Source: Halobacteriales archaeon QS_4_62_28 (lineage in GTDB: Archaea > Halobacteriota > Halobacteria > Halobacteriales > Haloarculaceae). From it: a stretch of DNA of 64,000 nt. Shown piece after piece: positions 34,941 through 44,007 of the stretch. The translations under genes and the position numbers were made by a program. A model generated the notes under the pieces. The model ran no database searches. It had not been told where the DNA came from and was given only the letters and a program-made list of their open reading frames with translations. Each line of letters opens with the position of its first letter. The first letter of the stretch is position 1. The stretch is taken from the NCBI GenBank assembly GCA_003021685.1, contig PXRO01000008.1, forward strand, positions 1-64,000, read 5' to 3'.

Positions 34941-35786
34941 TCACCGCCGTGCCGTCTGCATCGCCGCGGTGTTGAACGCCGACCCGGTGTGGCCCGCGTG
35001 GTCGAGGACGATCACGCCAGCCGCCCCACCGGTCTCGTTCTCGAACGCCGACAGCGCACGCTCCGCTGCCTGGCGCGGGCCGGACTGGTCGAGTTCGCGC
35101 ACCGCTTCTTTCGCGAGACCAAAGCGGGCGATAGCCTCACCCTCGCCGGTCGCGCTCGCCCCGCCCCGTTCGTCGGCGTAAACGCCAGCGCCCAGCTGGG
35201 GCACGTCACCGACTCGGCCCGCGAGCGCGAACCACCGGCCACCGGTCGATGTCGCTGCCGCCAGCCGCTCGCCCTCGGTCGCCACCGCCCCGACGGTGTC
35301 GTGACCGGCTCCGTAGCGCTCGCGAACCCACGCCAGTCGCTCGCGAACGCCTCCCGTCGGCGGGTCGGCTGACTCCCACCGCTGTCGCGTCCGGTCGGTC
35401 CACAGATCGCACGCCGTCTCGATATCGACACCGTCGGCAAAGGCCACGGCTTGGTCGCCGGCCAGCATGACGTGTGGCGTTTCGGTCCCGACAGCACGGG
35501 CCACGTCGACAGCGTGTTCGACCCCCGGCATCGCACAGGCCCCGCCCGCAGTGCCGTCGTCTCGCATCACGCTCGCGTCCGTTCGGATGACGCCGTCGCT
35601 CTGGACGGCGCTGCCGACGCCAGCGTTGAACAGTGGACTCGTCTCCAGTGCGCGAACTGCCCCACAGACCGCATCGAGCGGGGACGACGCCAGCGTGCCG
35701 GCCGCTGCAGCGTCGGCGAGTACACGCTGGCGGTCGCCGGGTTCGTCTGGAGCCGGACCGGCACCCCCGTGGATGATGATCTCCAT
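34941..35786 (-). CDS. Isoaspartyl peptidase/L-asparaginase (Ntn-hydrolase type 2)
   Basis: Autoprocessed amidohydrolase of 281 aa acting on asparagine or isoaspartyl peptides. It begins MEIIIHGGAG, has NAGVGSAVQSDG and the autocleavage site GHDTVGAVA whose Thr becomes the nucleophile, then TSTGG and GRVGDVPQLGAGVYAD with the substrate Arg and Asp. The frame is open to 35897, but the ATG at 35786 is the true family start. Unrelated to the class I asparaginase domain of GatD at 60-61 kb. Confidence 0.92.
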   Translation of the reverse strand: MEIIIHGGAGPAPDEPGDRQRVLADAAAAGTLASSPLDAVCGAVRALETSPLFNAGVGSAVQSDGVIRTDASVMRDDGTAGGACAMPGVEHAVDVARAVGTETPHVMLAGDQAVAFADGVDIETACDLWTDRTRQRWESADPPTGGVRERLAWVRERYGAGHDTVGAVATEGERLAAATSTGGRWFALAGRVGDVPQLGAGVYADERGGASATGEGEAIARFGLAKEAVRELDQSGPRQAAERALSAFENETGGAAGVIVLDHAGHTGSAFNTAAMQTARR

Positions 35787-36015
35787 GGGCCAGACGACGG
35801 GTGCCACAGGCCTAAAAGCGGGGGCGAACCGAAACGCGCGCCGGCCATTCGCGCACTGGTCACGACCTCCGCGCGCTGGTGACGAACTGGCTGACACCGA
35901 CCCGCGGCGTATGCGGGGCTCTCACACCAGTGCTGGGAACAACATGTGGTGGTATTTACTGCCATATCTGGAACGAAGCGGCAATCCTTTAGGCGCGACC
36001 ATCCACCCACCGATT

Positions 36016-37293
36016 ATGAGCTACGATTACGAGAAGGTGGAAATGCCGGGCGACGGCCAGAAGATCGAGGTCGTCGACGAGGACAACGACGAACTCGACG
36101 TCCCGGAAACACCGATCATCCCAATCGTCCACGGCGACGGAATCGGGACAGATGTCGGGCCGGCCGCTCAAACGGTTCTGGAGGCCGCTGCGAACGCCAC
36201 CGGACGTGACATCGCGTGGATGCGCGTCTTCGCCGGCGAATCCGCCCGCGAGAAGTACGACGAGAACCTGCCCGACGACACCGTCACCGCAATCGACGAA
36301 CACCGCGTCGCGATCAAGGGGCCGCTAACGACGCCGGTCGGCGCTGGGTTCCGCTCGCTCAACGTCGCACTCCGCCAGACGCTGGATTTCTACTCGAACG
36401 TCCGACCGACCTACTACCTCGACGGCGTCCCGTCGCCGATGAAAGCGCCCGAGGAGATGGACATGATCACCTTCCGTGAGAACACCGAGGACGTCTATGC
36501 CGGTATCGAGTGGGAAGCCGGCACCGAGGAAGTCAAGAAGGTCCGGAACTTCGTCGAGGAGGAGATGGGCTTCGGCGAGACGATGCACGACGGCCCAATC
36601 GGCATCGGCATCAAGCCGATCACCGAGTTCGGTTCCAAGCGCCTGGTTCGCAAGGCCATCGATTACGCCATCGAGCACGACCGTGACAAGGTGACGCTGG
36701 TCGGCAAGGGCAACATCATGAAATTCACCGAGGGGCAGTTCACCGAGTGGGGGATGGAGGTCGCACAGGAGGAATACGACGACGAAGAGGTCTTCGCCGC
36801 GCCTGACTCACTGTGGGAAGAGCGTGACGACATCGACGTCCCCGAGGACGCCGTCATGGTCGAGGAACGCCTCGCCGACGCCATGCTCCAGTGGATACAA
36901 CTCCGCACTGACGAGTTCAGCGTCCTCGCGATGCCGAACCTCAACGGTGACTACCTCTCGGACGCCGCCGGCGCACAGATCGGCGGTCTCGGCATCGCCC
37001 CTGGTGCCAACTTCGGTGACGCCCGCGTCCTCGCGGAACCGGTCCACGGCTCCGCACCAAAGCACGCCGGTCAGGACAAGGCCAACCCGACTGCGATGAT
37101 CCTCTCCGGTCGCCTCATGTTCGATTACATGGGCTGGGACGACGCCGCCGACCTCGTTCGCGACGCCGTCGAGGAGACCATCTCCTCGGGTACGGTCACG
37201 TACGACCTCGAACGCCAGCTCGCCGACGCTGAGAAACTCAGCACGACCGAATACACCGCCGCCATCGTGGAGCATATCGAGAAACTCGCGTAA
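36016..37293 (+). CDS. icd: Isocitrate dehydrogenase (NADP-type)
   Basis: TCA-cycle enzyme of 425 aa forming 2-oxoglutarate. Features: IVHGDGIGTDVG, the substrate and phosphorylation-type loop VGAGFRSLNVALRQ, RENTEDVYAGIE, the catalytic Tyr/Lys region ITEFGSKRLVRKAI with KGNIMKFTEG, and the C-terminal GSAPKHAGQDKANPTA with downstream Tyr and Arg favouring NADP. The frame is open for 180 codons upstream, but the ATG at 36016 begins the family N-terminus and a TATA-like cttta lies about 27 bases before it. Confidence 0.95.
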   Translation: MSYDYEKVEMPGDGQKIEVVDEDNDELDVPETPIIPIVHGDGIGTDVGPAAQTVLEAAANATGRDIAWMRVFAGESAREKYDENLPDDTVTAIDEHRVAIKGPLTTPVGAGFRSLNVALRQTLDFYSNVRPTYYLDGVPSPMKAPEEMDMITFRENTEDVYAGIEWEAGTEEVKKVRNFVEEEMGFGETMHDGPIGIGIKPITEFGSKRLVRKAIDYAIEHDRDKVTLVGKGNIMKFTEGQFTEWGMEVAQEEYDDEEVFAAPDSLWEERDDIDVPEDAVMVEERLADAMLQWIQLRTDEFSVLAMPNLNGDYLSDAAGAQIGGLGIAPGANFGDARVLAEPVHGSAPKHAGQDKANPTAMILSGRLMFDYMGWDDAADLVRDAVEETISSGTVTYDLERQLADAEKLSTTEYTAAIVEHIEKLA

Positions 37294-37361
37294 CGTGTTT
37301 CTCGTGCTTTCGCGGTGAACCGCGAAAACATCGAGAGACACCTCGTTCACTCGCCGCCCGG

Positions 37362-37697
37362 CTACCCCCAGTCTGGCTCCGCCCGTGGTGGACTGAACAC
37401 GTCGATACCGCGAACGGGTTCGTCCGTTCGGTTCTCTGCCTCGTGTGGTTCCCCGGCAGTTACGTGGTAGGACTCCCCGGAGTCGATGATGTACTCGGTA
37501 CCGTCGACCCGGAACGTGAACGTGCCGCAGGCGACGAAGCCGACCTGTTCGTTGCCGTGGCTGTGCTCCGGAACGACGGCTCCGGGTTCGATGTGGAAAT
37601 GCTGGACGCTCATCTGCTCGCCGGTCACTACTGGTGCGATGTGAACGCCATCGACGACTTCCGTGAACCCGCTATCGGCCGGGCTACAGACCTGCAT
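37362..37697 (-). CDS. Cupin-domain protein
   Basis: Single-domain cupin of 111 aa. Motif 1 is PEHSHGNEQVGFVACGTFTF, motif 2 is VTAGEPHEAEN, giving the usual His/Glu/His metal site. The tail GIDVFSPPRAEPDW is shared with cupins associated with sugar metabolism such as RemF-like proteins, but no role can be assigned. The ATG at 37697 is chosen for normal cupin length; an upstream frame to 37784 is not protein-like. Confidence 0.85.
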   Translation of the reverse strand: MQVCSPADSGFTEVVDGVHIAPVVTGEQMSVQHFHIEPGAVVPEHSHGNEQVGFVACGTFTFRVDGTEYIIDSGESYHVTAGEPHEAENRTDEPVRGIDVFSPPRAEPDWG

Positions 37698-37817
37698 ACA
37701 GGAACATAGAGAGCGCGTCAAGTAAGCGTGCGGGCCGCTCGCAATGTCGCGAAAGCGCCGACGGCGTGGAGCAACTGTTTTCATTCCTTCAGGTGCAAGT
37801 TTCGACTATCAGCGACG

Positions 37818-38639
37818 ATGAGTGATCGATCAACGGTTCGAACGGGCATTGCAGTGGTCGCTGCACTGGGGCTAGGCGCTGGCGGATTGTTGTTCGGAGT
37901 GCTGTTGTTGTCGATCACCGCCGGGGTCCTGATCGCCGGGCTGGGCATCAACATCGGTGGCGTCGAGTCCCTGGCGCTGTCACTGGTGTTCATCCAGGGC
38001 GTGGGGTGTGTTGGCGTCTCGATAGCGTACATCAAGTTACGACCGTCGATTGGTCCGAGGGTCCGCGAACTGCTCGGTTTCGACAGGGATCGAACACCGT
38101 TCGACATCGGCTACGACGTGCCAGACCTGCGGGACGTGGGTGTGATCGTCGGCGGCTACTTCCTCGCTTTCTCGGGCGTTATCGTCGGGTCGCTGATCGT
38201 CTCACAACTGGATGTCGAGACCGGTCGAAACGCGCTGGCAGACACCGCAATGGCGAACCCGGAGATCATTCTCTATCTGGTCCCGGTGATGATTTTCATC
38301 GTCGGCCCGAGCGAAGAACTGCTCTTCCGGGGCGTCGTCCAGGGCCGACTGCGCGAGGTGTTCGGGCCGGTCCCGGCAATCCTGATCGCTAGCGCCGCCT
38401 TCGCCGGGATGCACGGCATCGCGCTGGTCGGTGGCTCACTCGCTGGCAACCTGCTCGTGCTTACGCTCCTGCTGTCACCGGCTCTCGTCCTCGGGGCGGC
38501 TTACGAGTACACGAACAACATCGTCGTCCCCGCGATCATCCATGGGATTTACAACTCGACGCTCGTGTTGCTGATGTACGCCGCTGTCGTCCTCGGAGAC
38601 GAAATGCCCCGAGCGGCGACGCTCGTCGTCCCGACGTGA
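37818..38639 (+). CDS. CPBP-family intramembrane metalloprotease
   Basis: Membrane protein of 273 aa with about eight helices. The Abi/CAAX-protease motifs are complete: GPSEELLFRGVVQG (EExxxR), SAAFAGMHG (FxxxH) and PAIIHGIYNS (HxxxN), which set the glutamate and histidines of the intramembrane site. Archaeal members may process prenylated or other membrane proteins, and bacterial ones confer bacteriocin immunity; the target here is unknown. The ATG at 37818 follows tttcgactatc and gives a short polar N-terminus. Confidence 0.9.
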   Translation: MSDRSTVRTGIAVVAALGLGAGGLLFGVLLLSITAGVLIAGLGINIGGVESLALSLVFIQGVGCVGVSIAYIKLRPSIGPRVRELLGFDRDRTPFDIGYDVPDLRDVGVIVGGYFLAFSGVIVGSLIVSQLDVETGRNALADTAMANPEIILYLVPVMIFIVGPSEELLFRGVVQGRLREVFGPVPAILIASAAFAGMHGIALVGGSLAGNLLVLTLLLSPALVLGAAYEYTNNIVVPAIIHGIYNSTLVLLMYAAVVLGDEMPRAATLVVPT

Positions 38640-38685
38640 CGACAGCGACCGCCAGATTCAATCCCGGAACGCACTAACAGCGAGT

Positions 38686-39210
38686 ATGTACGCCGTCGTG
38701 GGGTGTAGCGACTGTCAGGCGCTGTGGATCGTCGAGGGGCGACCCGAAACGACGCAGTGTCCCCGCTGTGGGTCGACCAGGCAACACGAAAAGCGCCGGA
38801 AGTTCGTCGAGACCGACGACGAGGACCACGCCCGAGAGGTCCGGTCGTCGATGCTTGCGACCCGCCAGGACCACGGCGAGGCCTTCGCAAAACTCGATTC
38901 GTTCACCGAGATGGAAGACCGGGTAGACGACGCGGGACCGAGCGAAGACGCGGTCCTCGAAGCCGCAGGCGTCGACCCAGACGAGGCGAGCGCAGCAGGC
39001 GAACGCGCCGGGAGCGGGACTGGCGGATCGACGAGTCGGACGGAGACGGTGCTCGCGGCCCTCAGAGAGTCCGAGGAGCCAACAGCCGAGGATATCGTCG
39101 CCTACGCGACCGAGCGGGGCGTCCCGGAATCGTACGTCCGCGACGCGCTCGAAAAGCTCAAGCGGCGGGGCGAAGTGACCGAGAGCGGCGGCACGTACCG
39201 ACGGCTATGA
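38686..39210 (+). CDS. DUF5817-type zinc-ribbon and winged-helix protein
   Basis: Protein of 174 aa. The N-terminus MYAVVGCSDCQALWIVEG with CPRCGS makes a zinc ribbon; residues about 110-174 form a winged helix (TAEDIVAYATERGVPESYVRDALEKLKRRGEVTE). A charged, flexible stretch links them. This layout fits the haloarchaeal DUF5817 family and suggests a nucleic-acid-binding role, possibly in transcription or replication. Its stop overlaps the next ATG (ATGA). Confidence 0.82.
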   Translation: MYAVVGCSDCQALWIVEGRPETTQCPRCGSTRQHEKRRKFVETDDEDHAREVRSSMLATRQDHGEAFAKLDSFTEMEDRVDDAGPSEDAVLEAAGVDPDEASAAGERAGSGTGGSTSRTETVLAALRESEEPTAEDIVAYATERGVPESYVRDALEKLKRRGEVTESGGTYRRL

Positions 39211-39554
39211 GCGTCGCCGGCCATCGCGTCGAACCCGGCCGGATCGTCGTTGGACTGCTGACGGGTATCGCCGGACTGCTCTTCGTGCTCCAGCCACTGA
39301 CCGGTCCGATCGCGCTCGGCAGCGTCGCCGTTCACCCCGCGGCTCTGTCACCGGTCGTCCTCGCCACCGGCTTTACGCTCGGGGCGGTCGTGTTCTGCCG
39401 TCAGGGGTACTGGCTGTTCGCGTTTGCCCACGCCGTCTTCGCCATCGCGTTGCTGGCACTACTCGTCAGCGTCTCGACTGGCAGTGATCTGTTCCTGCTG
39501 GTCAGCGTCGCTGCACTGGTCGCCGGGTCGGGCTGGCTGATCACCCAGGCGTGA
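39207..39554 (+). CDS. Small integral membrane protein
   Basis: Protein of 115 aa with four hydrophobic helices and few charges after a short N-terminus (MSVAGHRVEPGR). No known domain. Translation is coupled to the zinc-ribbon gene by an ATGA overlap, so the two are expressed together. Convergent with hmgA. Confidence 0.75.
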   Translation: MSVAGHRVEPGRIVVGLLTGIAGLLFVLQPLTGPIALGSVAVHPAALSPVVLATGFTLGAVVFCRQGYWLFAFAHAVFAIALLALLVSVSTGSDLFLLVSVAALVAGSGWLITQA

Positions 39555-39582
39555 GGAGCCATAGCCGGCGTCCTGAAGGCGT

Positions 39583-40794
39583 TCACCGCCCGAGGTCCTC
39601 GTGGGCGCTGGAGAGGTGCCGCGAAGCCAGGGCCGCGAGCAGGGAGAGTTCGCCCGCGAGGACACCGCCGGCGATCACTTCCGCGAGCGCGTCGGCATTG
39701 TGCCCGCCGGGGTCGCCACCACCGGCGTAGCCGATCACGTCAAGCCCCTCGGCCTGGGTCGGCAGCGTCGTGCCCCCGCCGACGGTCCCGACTTCCAGCG
39801 AGGACAGGGTGACGGAGGCGTAGAGCCCGTCTTCGCGGGCGTCGACGGTCGTGATCGTGTTCGACCCCTCGACGACCTGGGCGGCGTCCTGTCCGGTCGC
39901 GAGGAAGGCCGCTGCGACGACGTTGGCGGCGTGGGCGTTGAAGCCAAGCGCGCCGGCCTTTGCAGAGCCGACGAGGTTCTTGCGCGTGTTGGCCTCCGCG
40001 ATGGCCTCTGTCGTCGTTCCTAGCCGTTCCTCGACCTGCTCGTGAGAGAGGAGTACGTCGGCGGCCACGGTGCGGCCCCGGCCCTCGATGGCGTTGATCG
40101 CGGCGGGCTTCTTGTCCGAACAGAGGTTGCCCGAGAGCGCGACGAGGTCGGCGGGCGTTTCAGCCTCGACGACCTCACAGGCGGCCTCGGTCGCGATAGT
40201 CGCCATGTTCATCCCCATCGCGTCTTTCGTGTCGTAGGCAAACCGCAGAAAGACGTTGTCGCCGACGACGTAGGGCGTCACGTCCTGTACCTCGCCGTGG
40301 TTCGTGGTCCGCTCGGCCGCCTCGGCGAGCGTTGGAACGTTCTCTCGGACCCAGGCCGCAACCGCACCGGCCTCGGCGACGTCCTCGACTCGAAATACGG
40401 GGGCGCGCGTCATCCCGGATTTCAGGACGCGAACGGTCGCGCCGCCGGCCTCCCTGATCGTGCCGACGCCGCGGTTGACGCTCGCGACGAGTGCACCCTC
40501 AGTGGTCGCAAGCGGGAGGTAGTGCTCGCCGTCGGCGGCACTGCCGTCGATCGGCAGTGGGCCGACGACACCCATCGGGATCTGGGCCGCGCCGATCATG
40601 TTCTCGATGTTGGCCTCTGCATCCGCTGCGTCGAAGGCGTAGTCGCCGACGGCGTCGAGGTCGACGCCCGTCTCGGCGGCCAGCAAGCGTCGGCGGGCCT
40701 GTGTGGCAGTCCCGGCGTCAGCGTGCTCTTCGAGTTCGTAGAGGCGCAACTCCCCGTCACGGACACGCTGTGCGAGGTCCTCGGCGTCTGTCAT
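39583..40794 (-). CDS. hmgA: 3-hydroxy-3-methylglutaryl-CoA reductase (class I)
   Basis: NADPH enzyme of 403 aa making mevalonate for archaeal isoprenoid lipids. Class I marks: ENMIGAAQIPMGVVGPL, ATTEGALVASVNRG with the catalytic Glu, DAMGMNMATIATE, the Lys in SDKKPAAIN, the catalytic Asp in GQDAAQVVEGS and VGTVGGGTTLPTQAE, with the C-terminal His in SRHLSSAHEDLGR. This gene is the target of mevinolin in haloarchaea. It starts at a single clear ATG with MTDAEDLAQRV and stands alone between convergent and upstream neighbours. Confidence 0.96.
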   Translation of the reverse strand: MTDAEDLAQRVRDGELRLYELEEHADAGTATQARRRLLAAETGVDLDAVGDYAFDAADAEANIENMIGAAQIPMGVVGPLPIDGSAADGEHYLPLATTEGALVASVNRGVGTIREAGGATVRVLKSGMTRAPVFRVEDVAEAGAVAAWVRENVPTLAEAAERTTNHGEVQDVTPYVVGDNVFLRFAYDTKDAMGMNMATIATEAACEVVEAETPADLVALSGNLCSDKKPAAINAIEGRGRTVAADVLLSHEQVEERLGTTTEAIAEANTRKNLVGSAKAGALGFNAHAANVVAAAFLATGQDAAQVVEGSNTITTVDAREDGLYASVTLSSLEVGTVGGGTTLPTQAEGLDVIGYAGGGDPGGHNADALAEVIAGGVLAGELSLLAALASRHLSSAHEDLGR

Positions 40795-40864
40795 GCCCGG
40801 ATACTCGCGGTGGACTGTCCTAACAGTTCTGGATCTGGAACGTCAAGCGAGACCGCTGGAGCAG

Positions 40865-42565
40865 CTATTGATCGATCCGTTCGAGCGAGTACTCGCCGGT
40901 CGGGCACCGGAACTGCCGGAGCAGTCGGCGGTTCGCGTCGGCACTGTCGGTCGACTTGTCGACGGCATAGATCGAGTAGGTGACGGCATCGGGCGTGAAC
41001 TCGACGACGCCGTAGCCCCAGTGGTGGCTGTCGAAGAAGTCGACGTGGGGGTTCTGGCGGCGGGTGAGTCGTTCGAGCAGGAGCGTCAGTTCACGGGAGT
41101 CCGGCCCCAGTAGCTCCCGGAGATTGTTACTGCTGATCGCGGGCGCGACGAACTCGACGCCGAGGCGCTCGTCGGGACGCGCGCGGTCGTCGTCGTAGAT
41201 CCGGTGGAGATAGCCCGCGACAGCGGTGTGGAGGTCACCGGTCAGTGCGACGAAGTTCTCGACCGGCGCGTCCCGAACTGTCGCCATGATCCGCTCGCGC
41301 TCGGGTTTGAAGCCGTCCCAGGAGTCGGCATTAAAGAGGCTGAGTTCGTCCCAGTCGAGCTGGAGGTCCATTGCCACCACCTCGTTGGCCCAGGCGGTCC
41401 AGGTAGCCCCGCTCTCCCGCAAGCGGTCGAGGAACCACTCGCGCTGGTCGGCCCCCAGTATCGTCTCGTCGAAGTCACCCGGTACGCCCCCGCTGGCTTC
41501 GAGTCGGACACCGGCCTGGGTACCACCGGTCGGACTCGACCGGTAGAGCCGCTCGTCGGTGACCAGCAGTTCGACCAGGTCGCCAAACTGGACGGAGCGC
41601 CACAGCTCGAGCTGGTCTCGGAGCGAATCGGCGTCGGGGTCGTACCGGACCCGCGTCGGGAGGTACTCCCACCAGGCACGGATGCCGTCGGCGAACAACT
41701 GGGTCATGAACGCTGCGTCGTCGTTGCGCGGATGGTCCTCGAAGCCCGCGTATGGCCGTTCTTCGGCGTAGGACCAGAAGCGATTGTTCACGATTTCGTG
41801 GTCGTCCCAGGTCGCGATCAGCGAGTGCTGTGCCAGTGCGGCCTGCAGGAACCCATCCGAGCGGTAGGTCCGGTATAAGTGTCGATAGTCGTCGAGTCCC
41901 ATCGCGGTCGTCTCGCCGCTCGGGAGCGAGATGTCCCGGCCCTCGAGGCCGGAACGGCCGCCGTGTTCGTAAATAAAATCCCCCAGGTGCAGGAGGAAAT
42001 CGACCGACTCCTGGGCGACGTGGTGGTACGCGCCGTAGTAGCCGTTGCGGTAGTTCTGGCAGGTCAGCATCGCCAATCGGAGGCTGTCCGGTGAGCTATC
42101 CGGGGCGGGGAGGGTGCGACAGCGACCGACAGGGCTCGTGGCACCGTCGTACCGAAAGCGGTAGGCGTAGCTCTGGCCGGGTTCGAGGGTGCCATCGAGG
42201 TCGACCTTGACGGTGAAATCCGTGTCGGCACTGATCCGGTCGGCGGGGACCGTCCACGCACGCGGGTCGTCGAACGACTCGTCCGTCGAGAGTTCGACGC
42301 GAACATCCGTTCTGGCACGGTAGACGTCGGGATCGATCCGGGTCCAGAGGACCACGCCGCTCGGCGTCGGGTCGCCGCTGGCGACTCCCTGTGGGAACAC
42401 AGCGTCGTCCGAAGCGTCGGCGGGACCGTTCGTGGTAGTCGCCGAGGGAAGTCGGTCGACGCGACTGGCCCTGGCAAGCCCGTTCTCGGGCAGGACTGTC
42501 GCCAGCGACCCGGTCGCGAGTGCAGAGAGGACCGCCCGCCTGTCGAGTCGGTAATCGTCGGCCAT
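40865..42565 (-). CDS. phoD: Exported alkaline phosphatase D family protein
   Basis: Tat-exported phosphatase/phosphodiesterase of 566 aa. The N-terminus YRLDRRAVLSALATGS is a twin-arginine signal, followed by the PhoD N-terminal beta domain (FPQGVASGDPTPSGVVLWTR) and the metallophosphatase domain with LLHLGDFIYEHGG, IATWDDHEIVNN and FVALTGDLHTAVAG as metal ligands. It would release phosphate from organic esters or phosphodiesters outside the cell. No phosphate-regulated operator was recognised. Confidence 0.92.
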   Translation of the reverse strand: MADDYRLDRRAVLSALATGSLATVLPENGLARASRVDRLPSATTTNGPADASDDAVFPQGVASGDPTPSGVVLWTRIDPDVYRARTDVRVELSTDESFDDPRAWTVPADRISADTDFTVKVDLDGTLEPGQSYAYRFRYDGATSPVGRCRTLPAPDSSPDSLRLAMLTCQNYRNGYYGAYHHVAQESVDFLLHLGDFIYEHGGRSGLEGRDISLPSGETTAMGLDDYRHLYRTYRSDGFLQAALAQHSLIATWDDHEIVNNRFWSYAEERPYAGFEDHPRNDDAAFMTQLFADGIRAWWEYLPTRVRYDPDADSLRDQLELWRSVQFGDLVELLVTDERLYRSSPTGGTQAGVRLEASGGVPGDFDETILGADQREWFLDRLRESGATWTAWANEVVAMDLQLDWDELSLFNADSWDGFKPERERIMATVRDAPVENFVALTGDLHTAVAGYLHRIYDDDRARPDERLGVEFVAPAISSNNLRELLGPDSRELTLLLERLTRRQNPHVDFFDSHHWGYGVVEFTPDAVTYSIYAVDKSTDSADANRRLLRQFRCPTGEYSLERIDQ

Positions 42566-42874
42566 CGCCAGGCACGTACGTGTTAGCCTACTAAGTTATG
42601 CACAGCGTGGCCACCCGTAGCACGGTAAGCCCAGTCTATCGACCGTCGCCGCCTGGGCCGCTCGATCGGTGCCTCGCCACGTCGTTACAGCTGGCAGTAC
42701 CAACCGGGACGTGCACAGGTGTGGAGTCGTTTTTCCGATCAGTAATTCGTGTCAATCGTTACCATATATCGTTCGAACGGGCAAACTGGGGTCTCAATAT
42801 CACCAGAGAGCGGTATTGAAGGTAAAATCTTTTCAATATGGAGTTCCGTAGATATCAGACGAGAAGTACCAGTC
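42566..42874. other. Intergenic region between divergent phoD and nadA
   Basis: About 310 bases with no gene. The right half is AT-richer and carries the nadA promoter; TATA-like stretches are seen at about 42763 (ccatatatcg) and within 42821-42840. It contains the inverted repeat described separately. The left half shows nothing recognisable. Confidence 0.6.
42814..42838. promoter_or_regulatory. Inverted repeat upstream of nadABC, candidate NAD-responsive operator
   Basis: tattgaa at 42814-42820 and ttcaata at 42832-42838 are exact inverted arms with an 11-base spacer; a further tcaata is at 42794-42799. The site is 37-61 bases before the nadA ATG, over the expected core promoter. Regulation of nadABC by binding here is inferred from position. 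Confidence 0.5.
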
Positions 42875-44005
42875 ATGCCAGAGATGGAAACCGCCCAATT
42901 CGAGACTGATCTCAGCCTCTTCAAATACGACAACCTCGAGCAACTCCCGCCGGAGTACCGGGACCTCGGGGAAGCAGAACGAACCGAGCGCATAGAGCGC
43001 GCACTCGACACGCTCGGCGACGACGTGGTGATCCTGGGCCACAACTACCAGCGCCGGGAGATCGTCGAACACGCCGACTTCATCGGCGACTCCTACCAGC
43101 TCAGCAAGGAGGCCGCAAGCGCCGACGCCGACTACGTCATTTTCGGCGGCGTGACGTTCATGGCCGAATCCGCCGACATCATCACCGACGACAGCCAGCG
43201 GGTAATCCTCCCGAGCATGGAGGCGTCCTGTCCGATGGCCGGGATGGCCGAAGCTCTGCAGGTCGACGCCGCGTGGGCCGAACTCACCGCGGAAACCGAT
43301 GCCAACGTTATCCCGATCACCTACATGAACAGCTACGCCGACCTGAAGGCGTTCTGTGCCGAGCAGGGCGGGCTGGTCTGTACGTCCTCGAACGCCCACA
43401 AGGCCTTCGAGTATGCCTTCGAGAAGGGAGACAAGGTCCTCTTTTTACCCGACAAGCACCTCGGAGAGAACACGGCCTACCGACTCGGACTCGAGGACGA
43501 AATCGTCGAGTGGGATCCCTGGGATCCCGAGTCCAAGGACGCCAGCAAGGCCGTCGAGAACGACATCATCCTCTGGGACGGCTACTGCCAGGTCCACGAG
43601 CGCTTTCGCCAGTCCCACATCGAGCAGATCCGCGCGGAGTACGACGACGCCAACGTCATCGTCCACCCCGAGTGTCGCCGCGAGGTCGTCGAGGCTGCCG
43701 ACAGGGCAGGCTCTACCGCCACGATCTGCGAAACCGTCGAGAACGCAGATCCCGGCGACACCTGGGCCATCGGCACCGAGATCCACCTCACGAACCACCT
43801 CCAGCGCTGGCATCCCGAGGTAAACGTCGTGCCGCTGTGTGGCGACGCCTGCATGGACTGTAACGCGATGCGACAGATCGACCCGAACTACCTGACGTGG
43901 GTGCTAGAAGAACTGGTCGCGGGCCGCGAGCGCAACGTCATCCGGGTCGCGCCCGAGGAGAAGGACCTCGCACAGGTCGCACTCGACCGGATGCTGGAGA
44001 TCTAA
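42875..44005 (+). CDS. nadA: Quinolinate synthase
   Basis: Iron-sulfur enzyme of 376 aa condensing iminoaspartate with dihydroxyacetone phosphate to quinolinate in NAD synthesis. Seen: ILGHNYQRREIVEHADFIGD, ASCPMAGMA, YMNSYADLKA, LPDKHLGENTAYR, HPECRREV and CGDACMDCNAM; the conserved cysteines for the 4Fe-4S cluster are in ASCPM, HPEC and the last block. The frame extends to 42749, but the ATG at 42875 lies after the promoter repeat. First gene of nadABC, two bases before nadB. Confidence 0.95.
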   Translation: MPEMETAQFETDLSLFKYDNLEQLPPEYRDLGEAERTERIERALDTLGDDVVILGHNYQRREIVEHADFIGDSYQLSKEAASADADYVIFGGVTFMAESADIITDDSQRVILPSMEASCPMAGMAEALQVDAAWAELTAETDANVIPITYMNSYADLKAFCAEQGGLVCTSSNAHKAFEYAFEKGDKVLFLPDKHLGENTAYRLGLEDEIVEWDPWDPESKDASKAVENDIILWDGYCQVHERFRQSHIEQIRAEYDDANVIVHPECRREVVEAADRAGSTATICETVENADPGDTWAIGTEIHLTNHLQRWHPEVNVVPLCGDACMDCNAMRQIDPNYLTWVLEELVAGRERNVIRVAPEEKDLAQVALDRMLEI

Positions 44006-44007
44006 CC

